Positions 16,897 to 25,414 are shown, counted from the first letter of the stretch. The stretch is 64,000 nucleotides of DNA from Cellulomonas chitinilytica (GCF_016862675.1 NZ_BONK01000001.1:372001-436000), one strand, 5' to 3'. The notes: generated from the letters alone by a model not told the origin. Numbers and translations are program-made.

Positions 16897-17955
16897 TCAG
16901 ACCTCTGCGGCGACCTCCGCGCCGACCGCCGCGCCGACCGCCGGCACGGGTGCCCCCCGGCCGCCGAGCAGCGCACCCAGCCACCGGATCTGACGGTCCA
17001 CCTGGTACGCCTGGCCGCCTTCGTGGTTGTTGTAGGCGTACACCTCGATCTCGGTCGCGGGCCGCTCGCCGGCCAGTCCGGCGTAGTGGTTGTACGCCGC
17101 GAACACGGTCGACGGCGGGCACGTGACGTCCCGCAGCGCGACGGAGAACAGCGCGGGGGCGCTCGCACGGCGGGCGAAGTGCACGCCGTCGAGGTACGAC
17201 ATGGTCCGGAACACCATGGCCTCGCGCCCACGGTGCACGGCGAGGTAGTCGACGAGCTCACCGTGCGGCTTGGCGTCGCTGATGTCGACGGCCCGGCGGT
17301 AGTGGCACATGAACGGCACGTCCGGCATGACCGCGACGAGGCCGTCGGCCAGGCCGCCCACCGCGAGCGCGAGCCCTCCGCCCTGGCTGATCCCGGTCAC
17401 GGCGACCCGGTCGGGGTCGACCCCCGGCAGCGCCCGCACCGCGTCCACGGCACGCACGGCGTCGGTGATGAGCCGGCGGTAGTAGTGGTCGGCGGGGTCC
17501 TCGATGCCGCGGGTCATCACGCCCGGGAACGCGGGCCCGGTGCCGGCGGGGTCGGCCGTGTGGCCGCCGCTCCCCCACGTCGCCCCCTGCCCACGCGTGT
17601 CCATGACGAGGTGCACGTAGCCCGCGGCGGCCCACGCGAGACGCTCGTGCGGGAACCCGCGCCCACCGCCGTACCCGAGGAGCTCGACGACCGCCGGCAG
17701 CAGCTCGCGCGTCCCCGCGCTGCCCGCCGGGCGCGTCACCCACGCCTTGATCGGGTGCCCGCCGAACCCCGCGAACGTCACGTCCTCCGTGTCGACCAGC
17801 CGCAGGCCCGTGTCGACCGGGACCGCCGTGAGCGCGAGGTCGTGCGCGCGGGCCTCGACGAGCGTCGTGGTCCAGAACGCGTCGAAGTCCGCGGGCTCGT
17901 CGAGCTCCGGCAGGTAGCGCTCGAGCTCGGGCAGGGGCAGGTCGAACAGGGCCAT
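16897..17955 (-). CDS. CE7-family acetyl xylan esterase / cephalosporin-C deacetylase
   Basis: A 352-residue cytoplasmic esterase that removes acetyl groups from short xylo-oligosaccharides and related esters. It has all three CE7 signatures: DTRGQG (RGQ at 121-123), GISQGGG (nucleophile Ser190) and NNHEGG (His311), with Asp276 in LRDVTCP completing the triad. There is no signal peptide, so it would act on imported acetylated oligosaccharides, complementing the secreted xylanase encoded at 39.5-41.5 kb. The ATG at 17955 gives the normal family N-terminus; the longer open frame upstream runs into the cbs gene region and is not real. Confidence 0.92.
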   Translation of the reverse strand: MALFDLPLPELERYLPELDEPADFDAFWTTTLVEARAHDLALTAVPVDTGLRLVDTEDVTFAGFGGHPIKAWVTRPAGSAGTRELLPAVVELLGYGGGRGFPHERLAWAAAGYVHLVMDTRGQGATWGSGGHTADPAGTGPAFPGVMTRGIEDPADHYYRRLITDAVRAVDAVRALPGVDPDRVAVTGISQGGGLALAVGGLADGLVAVMPDVPFMCHYRRAVDISDAKPHGELVDYLAVHRGREAMVFRTMSYLDGVHFARRASAPALFSVALRDVTCPPSTVFAAYNHYAGLAGERPATEIEVYAYNNHEGGQAYQVDRQIRWLGALLGGRGAPVPAVGAAVGAEVAAEV

Positions 17956-17981
17956 CGTGCTCCCTCGGACGTCGGTCGTGG

Positions 17982-17998
17982 GACGGCCGCGGGCCGTC
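17982..17998 (-). terminator. possible weak terminator after cbs
   Basis: A 7-bp stem (17982-17988 with 17992-17998) with a 3-base loop lies between the cbs stop and the CE7 esterase start. It is short and may not terminate efficiently. Confidence 0.35.
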
Positions 17999-18043
17999 TG
18001 CCGGGAGGCTACCCGGCAGGTCGACGGGCTGACGAACGGCTCA

Positions 18044-19441
18044 CTAGCGGGCGAGGAAACCGAGCAGGTCGTGCCGCGTGAGCACGCCGACGGGCGCGCC
18101 GTCGTCGACGACCATGAGCGCGTCGGCCTGCTGCAGCGCGGCGCGGGCGGCCTGCACGGCCTCGCCGATCCCGATGAGCGGCAGCGGCGGGGACATGTGC
18201 CGGTCGACCCTGTCGGACAGGGACGCGTCGCCCGCGAACACCGCGTCCAGCAGCGCCCGCTCGGACACCGCACCGGCGACCTCGCCGATCTTCACGGGCG
18301 GCTCCGCCCCGACGACGGGCATCTGCGAGACGCCGTACTCGTGCAGGATCTCGATGGCGTCGCGCACGGTCTCGTTCGGGTGGGTGTGCACGAGGTCGGG
18401 CAGCGTCCCCGTCTTCGTCTTGAGCACGTCCGCGACGGTCGCCCCCTCGTCGGCCGCGAGGAAGCCGTACGAGCGCATCCACGAGTCGTTGAAGATCTTC
18501 GACAGGTAGCCGCGACCGCTGTCGGGCAGGATCACCACGATCACGGCGCGCGCGGCGGCCTCGGGGTCGCGGTCCTGCAGGCGGCGGGCGTACCGGAGCG
18601 TCGCCTCGACGGCCATGCCGCAGGAGCCGCCGACGAGCAGCCCCTCCTCGCGGGCGAGGCGGCGGGTCATCGCGAACGAGTCGGCGTCCGAGACGGCGAT
18701 GACCTCGTCGGGGACCGTCGGGTCGTACGCGGCCGGCCAGAAGTCCTCGCCGACCCCCTCGACGAGGTAGGGGCGCCCGTCGCCGCCGGAGTACACCGAC
18801 CCCGCGGGGTCCGCCCCGATGACGACCACGGGTCCGGACTCGCGGTCCGCCGACGCGTCCTTGAGGAAGCGCCCCGTCCCGGTGATCGTGCCCCCGGTGC
18901 CGACGCCCGCGACGAGGTGCGTGACCAGCCCGTCGGTGTCGGCCCAGATCTCCGGCCCGGTGGACTCGTAGTGGCTCGCCGGGCCGTTCGGGTTGGCGTA
19001 CTGGTTCGGCTTCCAGGCGCCCTCGATCTCCAGCACCAGCCGGTCGGAGACCGAGTAGTACGAGTCGGGGTGGTCGGGCGGGACCGCCGTCGGCGTCACG
19101 ACGACCTCGGCGCCGTACGCGCGCAGGACGTCGCGCTTGTCCTGGCTGACCTTGTCGGGGCAGACGAACACGCAGCGGTACCCCTTGCGCTGCGCGACGA
19201 GCGCGAGGCCGACGCCGGTGTTCCCGCTGGTCGGCTCGACGATCGTGCCGCCGGGCCGCAGCGCACCGCTGGCCTCGGCCGCCTCGACCATCTTGAGGGC
19301 GATGCGGTCCTTCACGGACCCGCCGGGGTTCATGTACTCGACCTTGGCGAGGATCGTCGCCGTCAGGTCTGCGGTCACGGACGTGAGCTGGACGAGCGGG
19401 GTGCCGCCGACGAGCTCCGAGATGTGGTGTGCGTACTTCAC
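18044..19441 (-). CDS. cbs: cystathionine beta-synthase
   Basis: PLP enzyme that condenses serine with homocysteine to cystathionine, the entry to reverse transsulfuration. The 465-residue protein has PLP Lys44 in NPGGSVKDRIA, the TSGNTGVGLA loop, the GVGTGGTITGTGRFLK phosphate loop and the GGSCGMAVEA segment. These are followed by two C-terminal CBS domains (about 340-400 and 405-465), as in the mycobacterial enzyme. Together with the metB-like gene this gives a possible homocysteine-to-cysteine route. The ATG at 19441 matches the family N-terminus (MKYAHHISELVGGTPLV). Confidence 0.93.
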   Translation of the reverse strand: MKYAHHISELVGGTPLVQLTSVTADLTATILAKVEYMNPGGSVKDRIALKMVEAAEASGALRPGGTIVEPTSGNTGVGLALVAQRKGYRCVFVCPDKVSQDKRDVLRAYGAEVVVTPTAVPPDHPDSYYSVSDRLVLEIEGAWKPNQYANPNGPASHYESTGPEIWADTDGLVTHLVAGVGTGGTITGTGRFLKDASADRESGPVVVIGADPAGSVYSGGDGRPYLVEGVGEDFWPAAYDPTVPDEVIAVSDADSFAMTRRLAREEGLLVGGSCGMAVEATLRYARRLQDRDPEAAARAVIVVILPDSGRGYLSKIFNDSWMRSYGFLAADEGATVADVLKTKTGTLPDLVHTHPNETVRDAIEILHEYGVSQMPVVGAEPPVKIGEVAGAVSERALLDAVFAGDASLSDRVDRHMSPPLPLIGIGEAVQAARAALQQADALMVVDDGAPVGVLTRHDLLGFLAR

Positions 19442-19518
19442 GTGCCGAGTCTGCCCCGGCGGGCCACGGATGACCCGCCGAGGCGCGCGCTCGGCGTGCG
19501 CAGATCAGGGCCTGCGGA

Positions 19519-20349
19519 TCACTGCCGGAAGATCGCCAGCAGCCGCAGCAGCTCGAGGTACAGCCAGACCAGCGTGACCACGAGGCCGAACGCCGCGTAC
19601 CAGGCGTACTGCGACGGGATGCCCTGCTCGACGCCGCGCTTGATCGAGTCGAAGTCGATGACGAGGCTCGCGGCCGCGAGCGCCACGGCGACCAGGCCGA
19701 CGGCCACGCCCAGCCAGCCGCTGCGCATCGGCCCGAACTGGCCGCCGCCCACTCCGAACAGCATGAGGACGACGTTGAGCAGCGAGAACACCAGGTAGCC
19801 GACGAGGCCGAGCAGCACCATGCGTGTGAACTTCGGGGTCACGCGGACCTTGCCGGAGCGGAACAGGATCAGCGACGTCGCGAACACCGCGGCCGTCGCC
19901 AGCACGGCCTGCCCGACGATGCCGTCGTGCCAGTCCTCGTAGAACTTGCTCAGGCCGCCGAGGAACACGCCCTGCGCGAGCGCGTACAGCGTGATGAGCA
20001 GGGGGCTCGGCTTGCGCTTGAACGCGTTGACGAGCCCGAGCACGAGCCCGACGATCGCGCCGACCACCCACAGGCCGGGAGCGACGCCCCAGGTCACCGC
20101 GGCGCTCGCCACGAGCAGGGCCAGCAGGCCGCCGGTGCGGATGATCACGTCGTCGTACGTCATCCGGCCGGTCTCGCGCGGGCCGGCGGACGGCAGGGCG
20201 TACATCTCGTCGAGCTGCGCGACGTCGAGCGTGCGCGCGTTGCCCTGGCCGGCGGTGGCCGTCGACCCCCCGGGCTGCGCGTTGGTGCGGGCCCGCCGGT
20301 CGGCAGGGTCCGAGAACACGGGACTGTTGTCGAAGACGGGATTGGGCAC
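19519..20349 (-). CDS. Bax inhibitor-1/YccA family membrane protein
   Basis: A 276-residue protein with a hydrophilic N-terminal region of about 80 residues and seven predicted membrane helices ending in VTLVWLYLELLRLLAIFRQ. This matches the actinobacterial Bax inhibitor-1-like (DUF4149/YccA) group. The GTG at 20349 follows AGGAGGACG and gives the conserved VPNPVFDNSPVFSDPADRR start found in the family. Members are thought to act as calcium-leak channels or proteostasis factors in the membrane; the role in actinobacteria is not established. It diverges from the ABC exporter operon. Confidence 0.9.
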   Translation of the reverse strand: MPNPVFDNSPVFSDPADRRARTNAQPGGSTATAGQGNARTLDVAQLDEMYALPSAGPRETGRMTYDDVIIRTGGLLALLVASAAVTWGVAPGLWVVGAIVGLVLGLVNAFKRKPSPLLITLYALAQGVFLGGLSKFYEDWHDGIVGQAVLATAAVFATSLILFRSGKVRVTPKFTRMVLLGLVGYLVFSLLNVVLMLFGVGGGQFGPMRSGWLGVAVGLVAVALAAASLVIDFDSIKRGVEQGIPSQYAWYAAFGLVVTLVWLYLELLRLLAIFRQ

Positions 20350-20545
20350 GTCGTCCTCCTGGACGGCTCGGCAGCACGCAAGGACTGCGTTCACCGTACC
20401 GAACGCGGGTGAACCCCGGATCGTTCCTTGGGACGACTCAGGGTCCACCCTGAACCGTCCCGGATATCCACCCAATGACGGATACAACCGCCCGGGCGAG
20501 CACCTAGGGTCGAACAGTCACAGTTTCCCCAGACGAGGACCGATG
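20350..20545. promoter_or_regulatory. divergent promoter region between the BI-1 gene and the ABC operon
   Basis: About 195 bases. Toward the ABC operon, TAGGGT at 20505-20510 is a possible -10 element with GAGG before the start codon. A GGGTGAA heptamer occurs at 20407-20413, the same word that recurs in the polysaccharide-region promoters. No gene is evident. Confidence 0.35.
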
Positions 20546-21520
20546 ATGATCGAGGCCCAAGGCCTGACCAAGAAGTACGGCGCGAAGACCGCCGTGGACG
20601 GCATCTCGTTCACGGTGCAGCCCGGCAAGGTGACGGGCTTCCTCGGCCCGAACGGCGCCGGCAAGTCCACCACGATGCGCATGATCGTCGGGCTCGACCG
20701 CCCGACGGCCGGCACCGTCACGGTCAACGGCCGCCCCTACGCCCAGCACCGCTCGCCCCTGACCGAGGTCGGGGCGCTGCTGGAGGCCAAGGCGGTCCAC
20801 ACGGGCCGCAGCGCCAAGAACCACCTCCGCGCGCTCGCCGCCACGCACGGCATCGGCGACAAGCGCGTCAACGAGGTCATCGACATGACCGGCCTGCACG
20901 ACGTGTCCAAGCGGCGCGTCGGCGGCTTCTCGCTCGGCATGGGCCAGCGGCTCGGCATCGCCGTGGCGCTGCTCGGCGACCCGCGCACACTGATCCTCGA
21001 CGAGCCGGTCAACGGTCTCGACCCCGAGGGCGTCCTGTGGGTCCGCAACCTCGTGAAGTACCTGGCGTCGGAGGGCCGCACGGTCTTCCTGTCGTCGCAC
21101 CTCATGAGCGAGATGGCCCTCACGGCCGACCACCTGGTGGTCATCGGCCGCGGCCGGATCATCACGGACGGCCCGGTGGACCAGGTCATCGCCGCCGCGA
21201 CGCGTGCGACGGTCAAGGTGCGCTCGCCGCAGGCCTCGCAGCTGGCCGAGCTGCTCGCCGCCCCGGACGTCACGATCACGTCCGCCGAGCCGGGCCTGCT
21301 CGAGGTGCACGGCGCCACGTCCGAGGCCGTCGGCGAGGTCGCGGCCGCCGGCCGGATCGTGCTGCACGAGCTCACGCCCATCACGGGCTCGCTCGAGGAG
21401 GCGTACATGAGCCTCACGCAGGACGCCGTCGAGTACCACTCGGCTGCCGTACCTGCCGGCGGGCACACCTCGGCAGGCACGGACGCCGCCGCCCCGACCC
21501 ACGAGGAGAACGCCCGATGA
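20546..21520 (+). CDS. ABC transporter ATP-binding protein (exporter type)
   Basis: A 324-residue ATPase that powers the membrane protein encoded next. It has Walker A GPNGAGKST, a Q-loop region, a degenerate signature FSLGMGQRLG, Walker B TLILDEPVNGLDPEG and the H-loop SSHLMSEM. The roughly 100-residue C-terminal extension is typical of bacitracin/lantibiotic-resistance (BcrA/NatA-like) ATPases. GAGG upstream is 7 bases from ATG 20546 and only 4 from an adjacent in-frame ATG at 20543, so I prefer 20546. Its stop overlaps the permease start (ATGA). The substrate is unknown; a drug, lantibiotic or sodium efflux role is plausible. Confidence 0.92.
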   Translation: MIEAQGLTKKYGAKTAVDGISFTVQPGKVTGFLGPNGAGKSTTMRMIVGLDRPTAGTVTVNGRPYAQHRSPLTEVGALLEAKAVHTGRSAKNHLRALAATHGIGDKRVNEVIDMTGLHDVSKRRVGGFSLGMGQRLGIAVALLGDPRTLILDEPVNGLDPEGVLWVRNLVKYLASEGRTVFLSSHLMSEMALTADHLVVIGRGRIITDGPVDQVIAAATRATVKVRSPQASQLAELLAAPDVTITSAEPGLLEVHGATSEAVGEVAAAGRIVLHELTPITGSLEEAYMSLTQDAVEYHSAAVPAGGHTSAGTDAAAPTHEENAR

Positions 21521-22371
21521 GCACCACCACCGTCGCCCCCGCGCGGGCCGAGGTGACGCGCCCGACGACGACGCACAAGCTGTCGTTCGGCCACCTGCTC
21601 AAGTCCGAGTGGATCAAGTTCTGGTCGGTCCGCTCGACCATCTGGACGCTCGCCATCACGGCCGTCGCGCTCGTGGGCTTCACGGTGCTGCTCACGCTGG
21701 CCATGGTCAACGCGCCCGACGACGCCGGCGCGCCGACGAACCCCCTGGACGCGTTCGGCCTGAACGTCTACCTCGGTCCGCTGGCCGTCGCGGTGCTCGG
21801 CGCCCTGTCGATCACGGGCGAGTACACGACGGGCATGATCCGCTCCAGCCTCACCGCGGAGCCCCGCCGCACCCCGGTGCTGTGGGCGAAGGCGCTCGTG
21901 CTCTTCGTGGTCGTGTTCGTCGTCTCGGCGGCGTCCATCGCGGTCGCGGCGCTGCTGCAGGCCGCGATCTTCGGCGGCGACGGCATGACGGTCGACGTCT
22001 ACGACTCCCAGACGCTGCGGGCGCTGACCGGCTACGCGCTGTACATCTCGATGATCGGGCTGCTCTCGTTCGCGCTCGGTGCGCTCATGCGGCACTCCGC
22101 CGCGGCGATCGCCACCGTGCTCGGCGCGCTGCTCATCCTGCCGATCATGTTCAGCGCGATCCCGTGGGAGCCGCTGCACAAGATCATGCCGTTCCTGCCG
22201 AACGTGGCCGGTGCGCAGGTCACGCAGACGAACGACCAGATCGCGGCGATGGCGGCGGCCCAGCCCGACGTCATCACGCTGTCGGCGTGGGCGGGCTTCG
22301 GCGTCCTCGCCGCGTACGTCGTCGTCGTGCTGGCGGCGGCCGCGGTGCTGCTCAAGCGTCGCGACGCCTGA
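21517..22371 (+). CDS. ABC-2 type membrane permease
   Basis: A 284-residue polytopic protein with six predicted helices and the ITGEYTTGMIRSSLTAEPRR segment after the second helix, characteristic of ABC-2 permeases of the BcrB/YxlG type. It forms an exporter with the ATPase encoded upstream, with which it is translationally coupled through a 4-base overlap. It is followed by a strong terminator. Confidence 0.9.
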   Translation: MSTTTVAPARAEVTRPTTTHKLSFGHLLKSEWIKFWSVRSTIWTLAITAVALVGFTVLLTLAMVNAPDDAGAPTNPLDAFGLNVYLGPLAVAVLGALSITGEYTTGMIRSSLTAEPRRTPVLWAKALVLFVVVFVVSAASIAVAALLQAAIFGGDGMTVDVYDSQTLRALTGYALYISMIGLLSFALGALMRHSAAAIATVLGALLILPIMFSAIPWEPLHKIMPFLPNVAGAQVTQTNDQIAAMAAAQPDVITLSAWAGFGVLAAYVVVVLAAAAVLLKRRDA

Positions 22372-22406
22372 CCCGACGCCTGACGCGGCGGGCTCGTCCC
22401 GCACGA

Positions 22407-22454
22407 ACGAGCGACGCCCGGTCGGACCTCACGGTCCGGCCGGGCGTCGCTCGT
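22407..22454. terminator. bidirectional terminator between ABC permease and MFS genes
   Basis: A 22-bp stem with one G-U wobble (22407-22428 with 22433-22454) and a 4-base loop lies between convergent genes. It is the longest terminator in the window. Confidence 0.88.
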
Positions 22455-22467
22455 CTGCGGCGGCTCG

Positions 22468-23706
22468 TCAGACGAACTCGGCGACCGCCTCCTCGGGGGT
22501 GCCCTCGACGGTCGCGGCGTCGCGGTTCAGCCGGGACCAGAAGACCCGCTCCCCGACGTTGCGGGCGAGAACGTGACCGGCGACGAGGAACGTGAGGACG
22601 CCGACGGCGAGCACGCCGATCGCGACCCAGTAGGGCGACGTGAGGCCGACGTGCTCGGCGAGCAGCCCGGCGACGACGGGCGCGGGGGCCGCGAACCCCC
22701 AGCGGACCAGGTTGAACGACCCGGTGGTGACGCGCCGGTCGGGCGAGCCGGCCGCGAGCGCGAGGTCCGTGAGGTTGGCGTTGCAGATGCCCATGCAGAC
22801 GCCGGCGACGACGAGCACGAGCACGGACTGCGTGGTGCTGTGCGACGTCGCGAGGCCGAACAGGGACGCGAGCAGCACGATGATCGCGATGCCGACGGTC
22901 TGCACGGCACCGATCCGGTGCGCCAGCCGGTGGCCGACCACGAGGATGCCGAGGGCGAGGCCGACGCCCCAGGCGGTGAACACGAAGCCGAGCGGGATGA
23001 CGTCGAGGTGCAGGAACACGGGCGTGAACCCGAGCACGACGAAGAACACGAAGTTGTAGGTCGCCGTGATGACGCACAGGATCACGAACGCGGGGCGGCG
23101 GAACGGCGTGAACACCTGGCCGAGGGTGAGCGGCGCGGGCTTCTCGGCGGGGTCCTTGAGCCGGGTGACCGAGACGGTGAGCGCGACGATCATGAACACG
23201 CCGCACAGCAGGAACGGCACGCGCCAGCTGATCTCGCCGAGCAGCCCGCCGATGAGCGGGCCGATCGCGAAGCCGAGGCCGACGCAGGTCTCGAACAGCT
23301 CGACGGCCCAGGCCCGGTCGTTGGCGAGCGACACGAGCAGCACCATCGCGGTCGCGAAGAACATGGCGTTGCCCAGGCCCCACAGGCCGCGCAGCGCGGC
23401 GAGCTGGCCGATGGTGCCCGTGAGGGAGGCGGCGATGGCGGCGACGGCCACGACGCTCACGCCCGTGGCGAGGATCTTCTTGTAGCCGAACTTGCCCGTG
23501 AGCATGACGGCCGGGATCATCCCGATCGCCATGACGGCGATGTAGGCGGTGAACAGGAGCTCGATCTGCCAGGTCGTCGCGCCGAGGTCGGAGCCGATTG
23601 CGGGCAGGATGGGATCGACGATCGCGATGCCCGCGATCGCGAAGAAGGCGGTGAGGGTGGTCGCGAAGATCGCGGTCGTGTTCGGTTCGTTGCGCGTGGA
23701 AGCCAC
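22468..23706 (-). CDS. MFS exporter
   Basis: A 412-residue major facilitator with 12 predicted helices. It has the motif-A-like loop GKFGYKKIL between helices 2 and 3 and a drug:H+ antiporter-like first half (AGIAIVDPILPAIGSDLGAT). The GTG at 23706 gives a normal short N-terminus. It shares its promoter region with a divergent MarR-family gene, and the palindrome there fits local repression of this exporter. The next gene beyond marR encodes a siderophore-interacting flavoprotein, so a role in siderophore or drug export is possible but unproven. Confidence 0.9.
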   Translation of the reverse strand: MASTRNEPNTTAIFATTLTAFFAIAGIAIVDPILPAIGSDLGATTWQIELLFTAYIAVMAIGMIPAVMLTGKFGYKKILATGVSVVAVAAIAASLTGTIGQLAALRGLWGLGNAMFFATAMVLLVSLANDRAWAVELFETCVGLGFAIGPLIGGLLGEISWRVPFLLCGVFMIVALTVSVTRLKDPAEKPAPLTLGQVFTPFRRPAFVILCVITATYNFVFFVVLGFTPVFLHLDVIPLGFVFTAWGVGLALGILVVGHRLAHRIGAVQTVGIAIIVLLASLFGLATSHSTTQSVLVLVVAGVCMGICNANLTDLALAAGSPDRRVTTGSFNLVRWGFAAPAPVVAGLLAEHVGLTSPYWVAIGVLAVGVLTFLVAGHVLARNVGERVFWSRLNRDAATVEGTPEEAVAEFV

Positions 23707-23724
23707 AGGTGGACCCTTGGTATC

Positions 23725-23757
23725 TGTAGGGGGCAGGTAATTTACCTGTATGCTACA
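23725..23757. promoter_or_regulatory. MarR operator: nested palindrome between MFS and marR genes
   Basis: A perfect inner palindrome CAGGTAA-T-TTACCTG (23734-23748) is flanked at 4 bases on each side by the inverted pair TGTAG (23725-23729) and CTACA (23753-23757), all centred on the same base. A TATGCT hexamer (23749-23754), a good -10 for marR, lies inside the outer arm, so binding would block transcription. Confidence 0.82.
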
Positions 23758-23791
23758 CCTAGATTCCCGACGCTCACACGGAGGTGACCCC

Positions 23792-24265
23792 TTGGACGAC
23801 CCGATCGAGTCCGTCGAGCTGCAGATCGCCCTCCTGCTGCGCCTCGCCGACCGCAACCGCCGCCGCACACCACGCCTCGACGGCACGCTCGAACGCTCCG
23901 CCTACCTCGCGCTGCGCCAGCTCGCCGCGCACGGCCCCTGCGGCATCAACGAGATCGCCGACCACCTGCGCCTCGACGCCTCCACCGTCACGCGCCAGGT
24001 GCTCGCGATGGAGGCCGCCGGGCACGTGACCCGCGAACGCGACGACCGCGACGGGCGGCGGGCCGTGGTGACGATGACGGAGGCCGGCGCCGCGGCGCTC
24101 GCCCACACCCGGCAGGCCCGCGCCGAGGTGTACGACGACCTGCTGGCCGAGTGGTCGCCCGACGACCGCCGGCTGCTCGCCGACCTGCTCATCCGGCTCA
24201 ACGAGGACATGGACGCCAAGGTCGGACGGCCCTCGACCAGCGTCGCGCACGGGCCCACGCACTGA
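23792..24265 (+). CDS. MarR-family regulator
   Basis: A 157-residue winged-helix repressor: ERSAYLALRQLAAHGPCGINEIADHLRLDASTVTRQVLAMEAAGHVTRERDDRDGRRAVV includes the recognition helix and the wing with its DxRDGRR motif. I chose the TTG start at 23792 because GGAGG sits 7 bases upstream. The in-frame ATG at 23750 falls inside the operator and -10 element, with no ribosome site. It probably represses itself and the divergent MFS exporter gene through the palindrome between them. Confidence 0.88.
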   Translation: MDDPIESVELQIALLLRLADRNRRRTPRLDGTLERSAYLALRQLAAHGPCGINEIADHLRLDASTVTRQVLAMEAAGHVTRERDDRDGRRAVVTMTEAGAAALAHTRQARAEVYDDLLAEWSPDDRRLLADLLIRLNEDMDAKVGRPSTSVAHGPTH

Positions 24266-24308
24266 CCGCCCGCCACGACCACCCCGGCGCCGCGGTTACC
24301 GTGACCCG

Positions 24309-25169
24309 GTGACCGACGCGCCCGTCCGCCCCCGCCCCGCCCCGTTCGTCGGGGAGGTCCTGGACGTCGAACGCCTCACCGCGTCGCTCGTCCGGGTCGT
24401 CGTCGGCGGCCCCGGGCTCGCCGGGTTCGTGCCGTCGCCGCACGCCGACTCCTACGTCAAGCTCGTGTTCCTTCCCCCGGCGGCGGGCACCCACCGGCCC
24501 CTGCGCGACGACGGCCGGCTCGACGTCGACGCCGTCCGCGCGACCCTCCCGCCCGACGAGCAGCCGCGCCAGCGGTCGTACACCGTCCGCGGGTTCGCCG
24601 ACGGGCGGCTCACGCTCGACCTCGTCGTGCACGGCGACGCCGGCCTCGCCGGACCGTGGGCCGACCGCGCCACCCCCGGCGACGAGGTGCTGCTCGTCGG
24701 CCCGGGCGGAGCCTGGTCCCCCGACCCGTCCGCCGCCTCCCACCTGCTCGTCGGCGACCTCAGCGCGCTCCCGGCGATCGCCGTCGCGGTCGAACGCCTC
24801 GCTGCCGACGCCGTCGGGCACGTCGTCGTCGAGGTCCACGGCCCCGAGGACGAGCTCCCGCTCGACGTCCCGACCGACGTGCAGGTGCACTGGGTGCACA
24901 CCGGCGACGGCGTCCCCGGCACCGCCCTCGTCGAGCGCGTCACCGCCCTGCCTCCGCTGCCGGGCCCCGTCAGCGCGTTCGTGCACGGCGAGGCGGGCGC
25001 CGTCCGCGAGCTCCGCCGCCACCTGCGCGCCGACCGCGGGCTCGCCCGGGACGACCTGTCCGTGTCCGGCTACTGGCGGCTCGGCGCCGACGACGAAGGC
25101 TGGCGCGCGACCAAGCGGACGTGGCTCGCCGGCATCGAGGAGTCCGAGCTCGCCGCGGGTCTCGTCTAG
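24309..25169 (+). CDS. siderophore-interacting flavoprotein (SIP family ferric reductase)
   Basis: A 286-residue FAD- and NAD(P)H-binding protein that reduces ferric siderophores in the cytosol to release iron. The FAD-binding motif is PRQRSYTVR (about 90), followed by the LDLVVHGDAGLAGPWADRATPGDEV loop, a GPGGAWSP segment and the C-terminal SIP domain ending in LSVSGYWRLGADDEGWRATKR, the family's signature. The GTG at 24309 lies 6 bases after a TACCGT hexamer, suggesting a leaderless mRNA. It is 43 bases after marR in the same direction. Confidence 0.92.
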   Translation: MTDAPVRPRPAPFVGEVLDVERLTASLVRVVVGGPGLAGFVPSPHADSYVKLVFLPPAAGTHRPLRDDGRLDVDAVRATLPPDEQPRQRSYTVRGFADGRLTLDLVVHGDAGLAGPWADRATPGDEVLLVGPGGAWSPDPSAASHLLVGDLSALPAIAVAVERLAADAVGHVVVEVHGPEDELPLDVPTDVQVHWVHTGDGVPGTALVERVTALPPLPGPVSAFVHGEAGAVRELRRHLRADRGLARDDLSVSGYWRLGADDEGWRATKRTWLAGIEESELAAGLV

Positions 25170-25234
25170 CGCCCGCCGACGGCCGAGCCGCGAGCCACAC
25201 AGGACGATCCGTCGCGCGACGCCCGTCGAGCACG

Positions 25235-25308
25235 TGCCCCCGCCCGGACTCGAACCGGGACTGGGCCGGGTTTAAGCCGGCTGCCTCTGCCGATTGGGCT
25301 ACGGGGGC
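25235..25308 (-). tRNA. tRNA with UAA anticodon on a class I (short variable loop) body
   Basis: On the minus strand a full cloverleaf forms: 7-bp acceptor (GCCCCCG/CGGGGGC), U8, a D arm with the GG pair, a 5-bp anticodon stem (GCCGG/CCGGC) around the loop CTTAAAC, a 5-base variable loop (CCAGT), a 5-bp T stem with TTCGAGT, and discriminator A73; CCA is not encoded. With a standard 7-base loop the anticodon is UAA, which reads the leucine codon UUA. Normal bacterial leucine tRNAs have a long variable arm, and this one does not, so its amino acid identity is uncertain. T33 and A37 are as expected for a working tRNA. Confidence 0.8.
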
Positions 25309-25363
25309 TCCACCGGCGGCCTCATCCTGCCAGCCCGCGCGCCGCGGACGCCCGGAGACGACG

Positions 25364-25395
25364 CGAGCCCCCGACCCGGGAAGGTCGAGGGCTCG
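25364..25395 (-). terminator. terminator downstream of ndh
   Basis: A 13-bp stem with one mismatch (25364-25376 with 25383-25395) and a 6-base loop lies 20 bases past the ndh stop codon. Confidence 0.7.
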
Positions 25396-25414
25396 AGCCA
25401 GAGGGTGCAGCCGG

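Noticed and set aside
23750..23791. ATG 23750 as the marR start
   Set aside because: It lies inside the operator palindrome and -10 element with no ribosome site, whereas TTG 23792 has GGAGG at ideal spacing.
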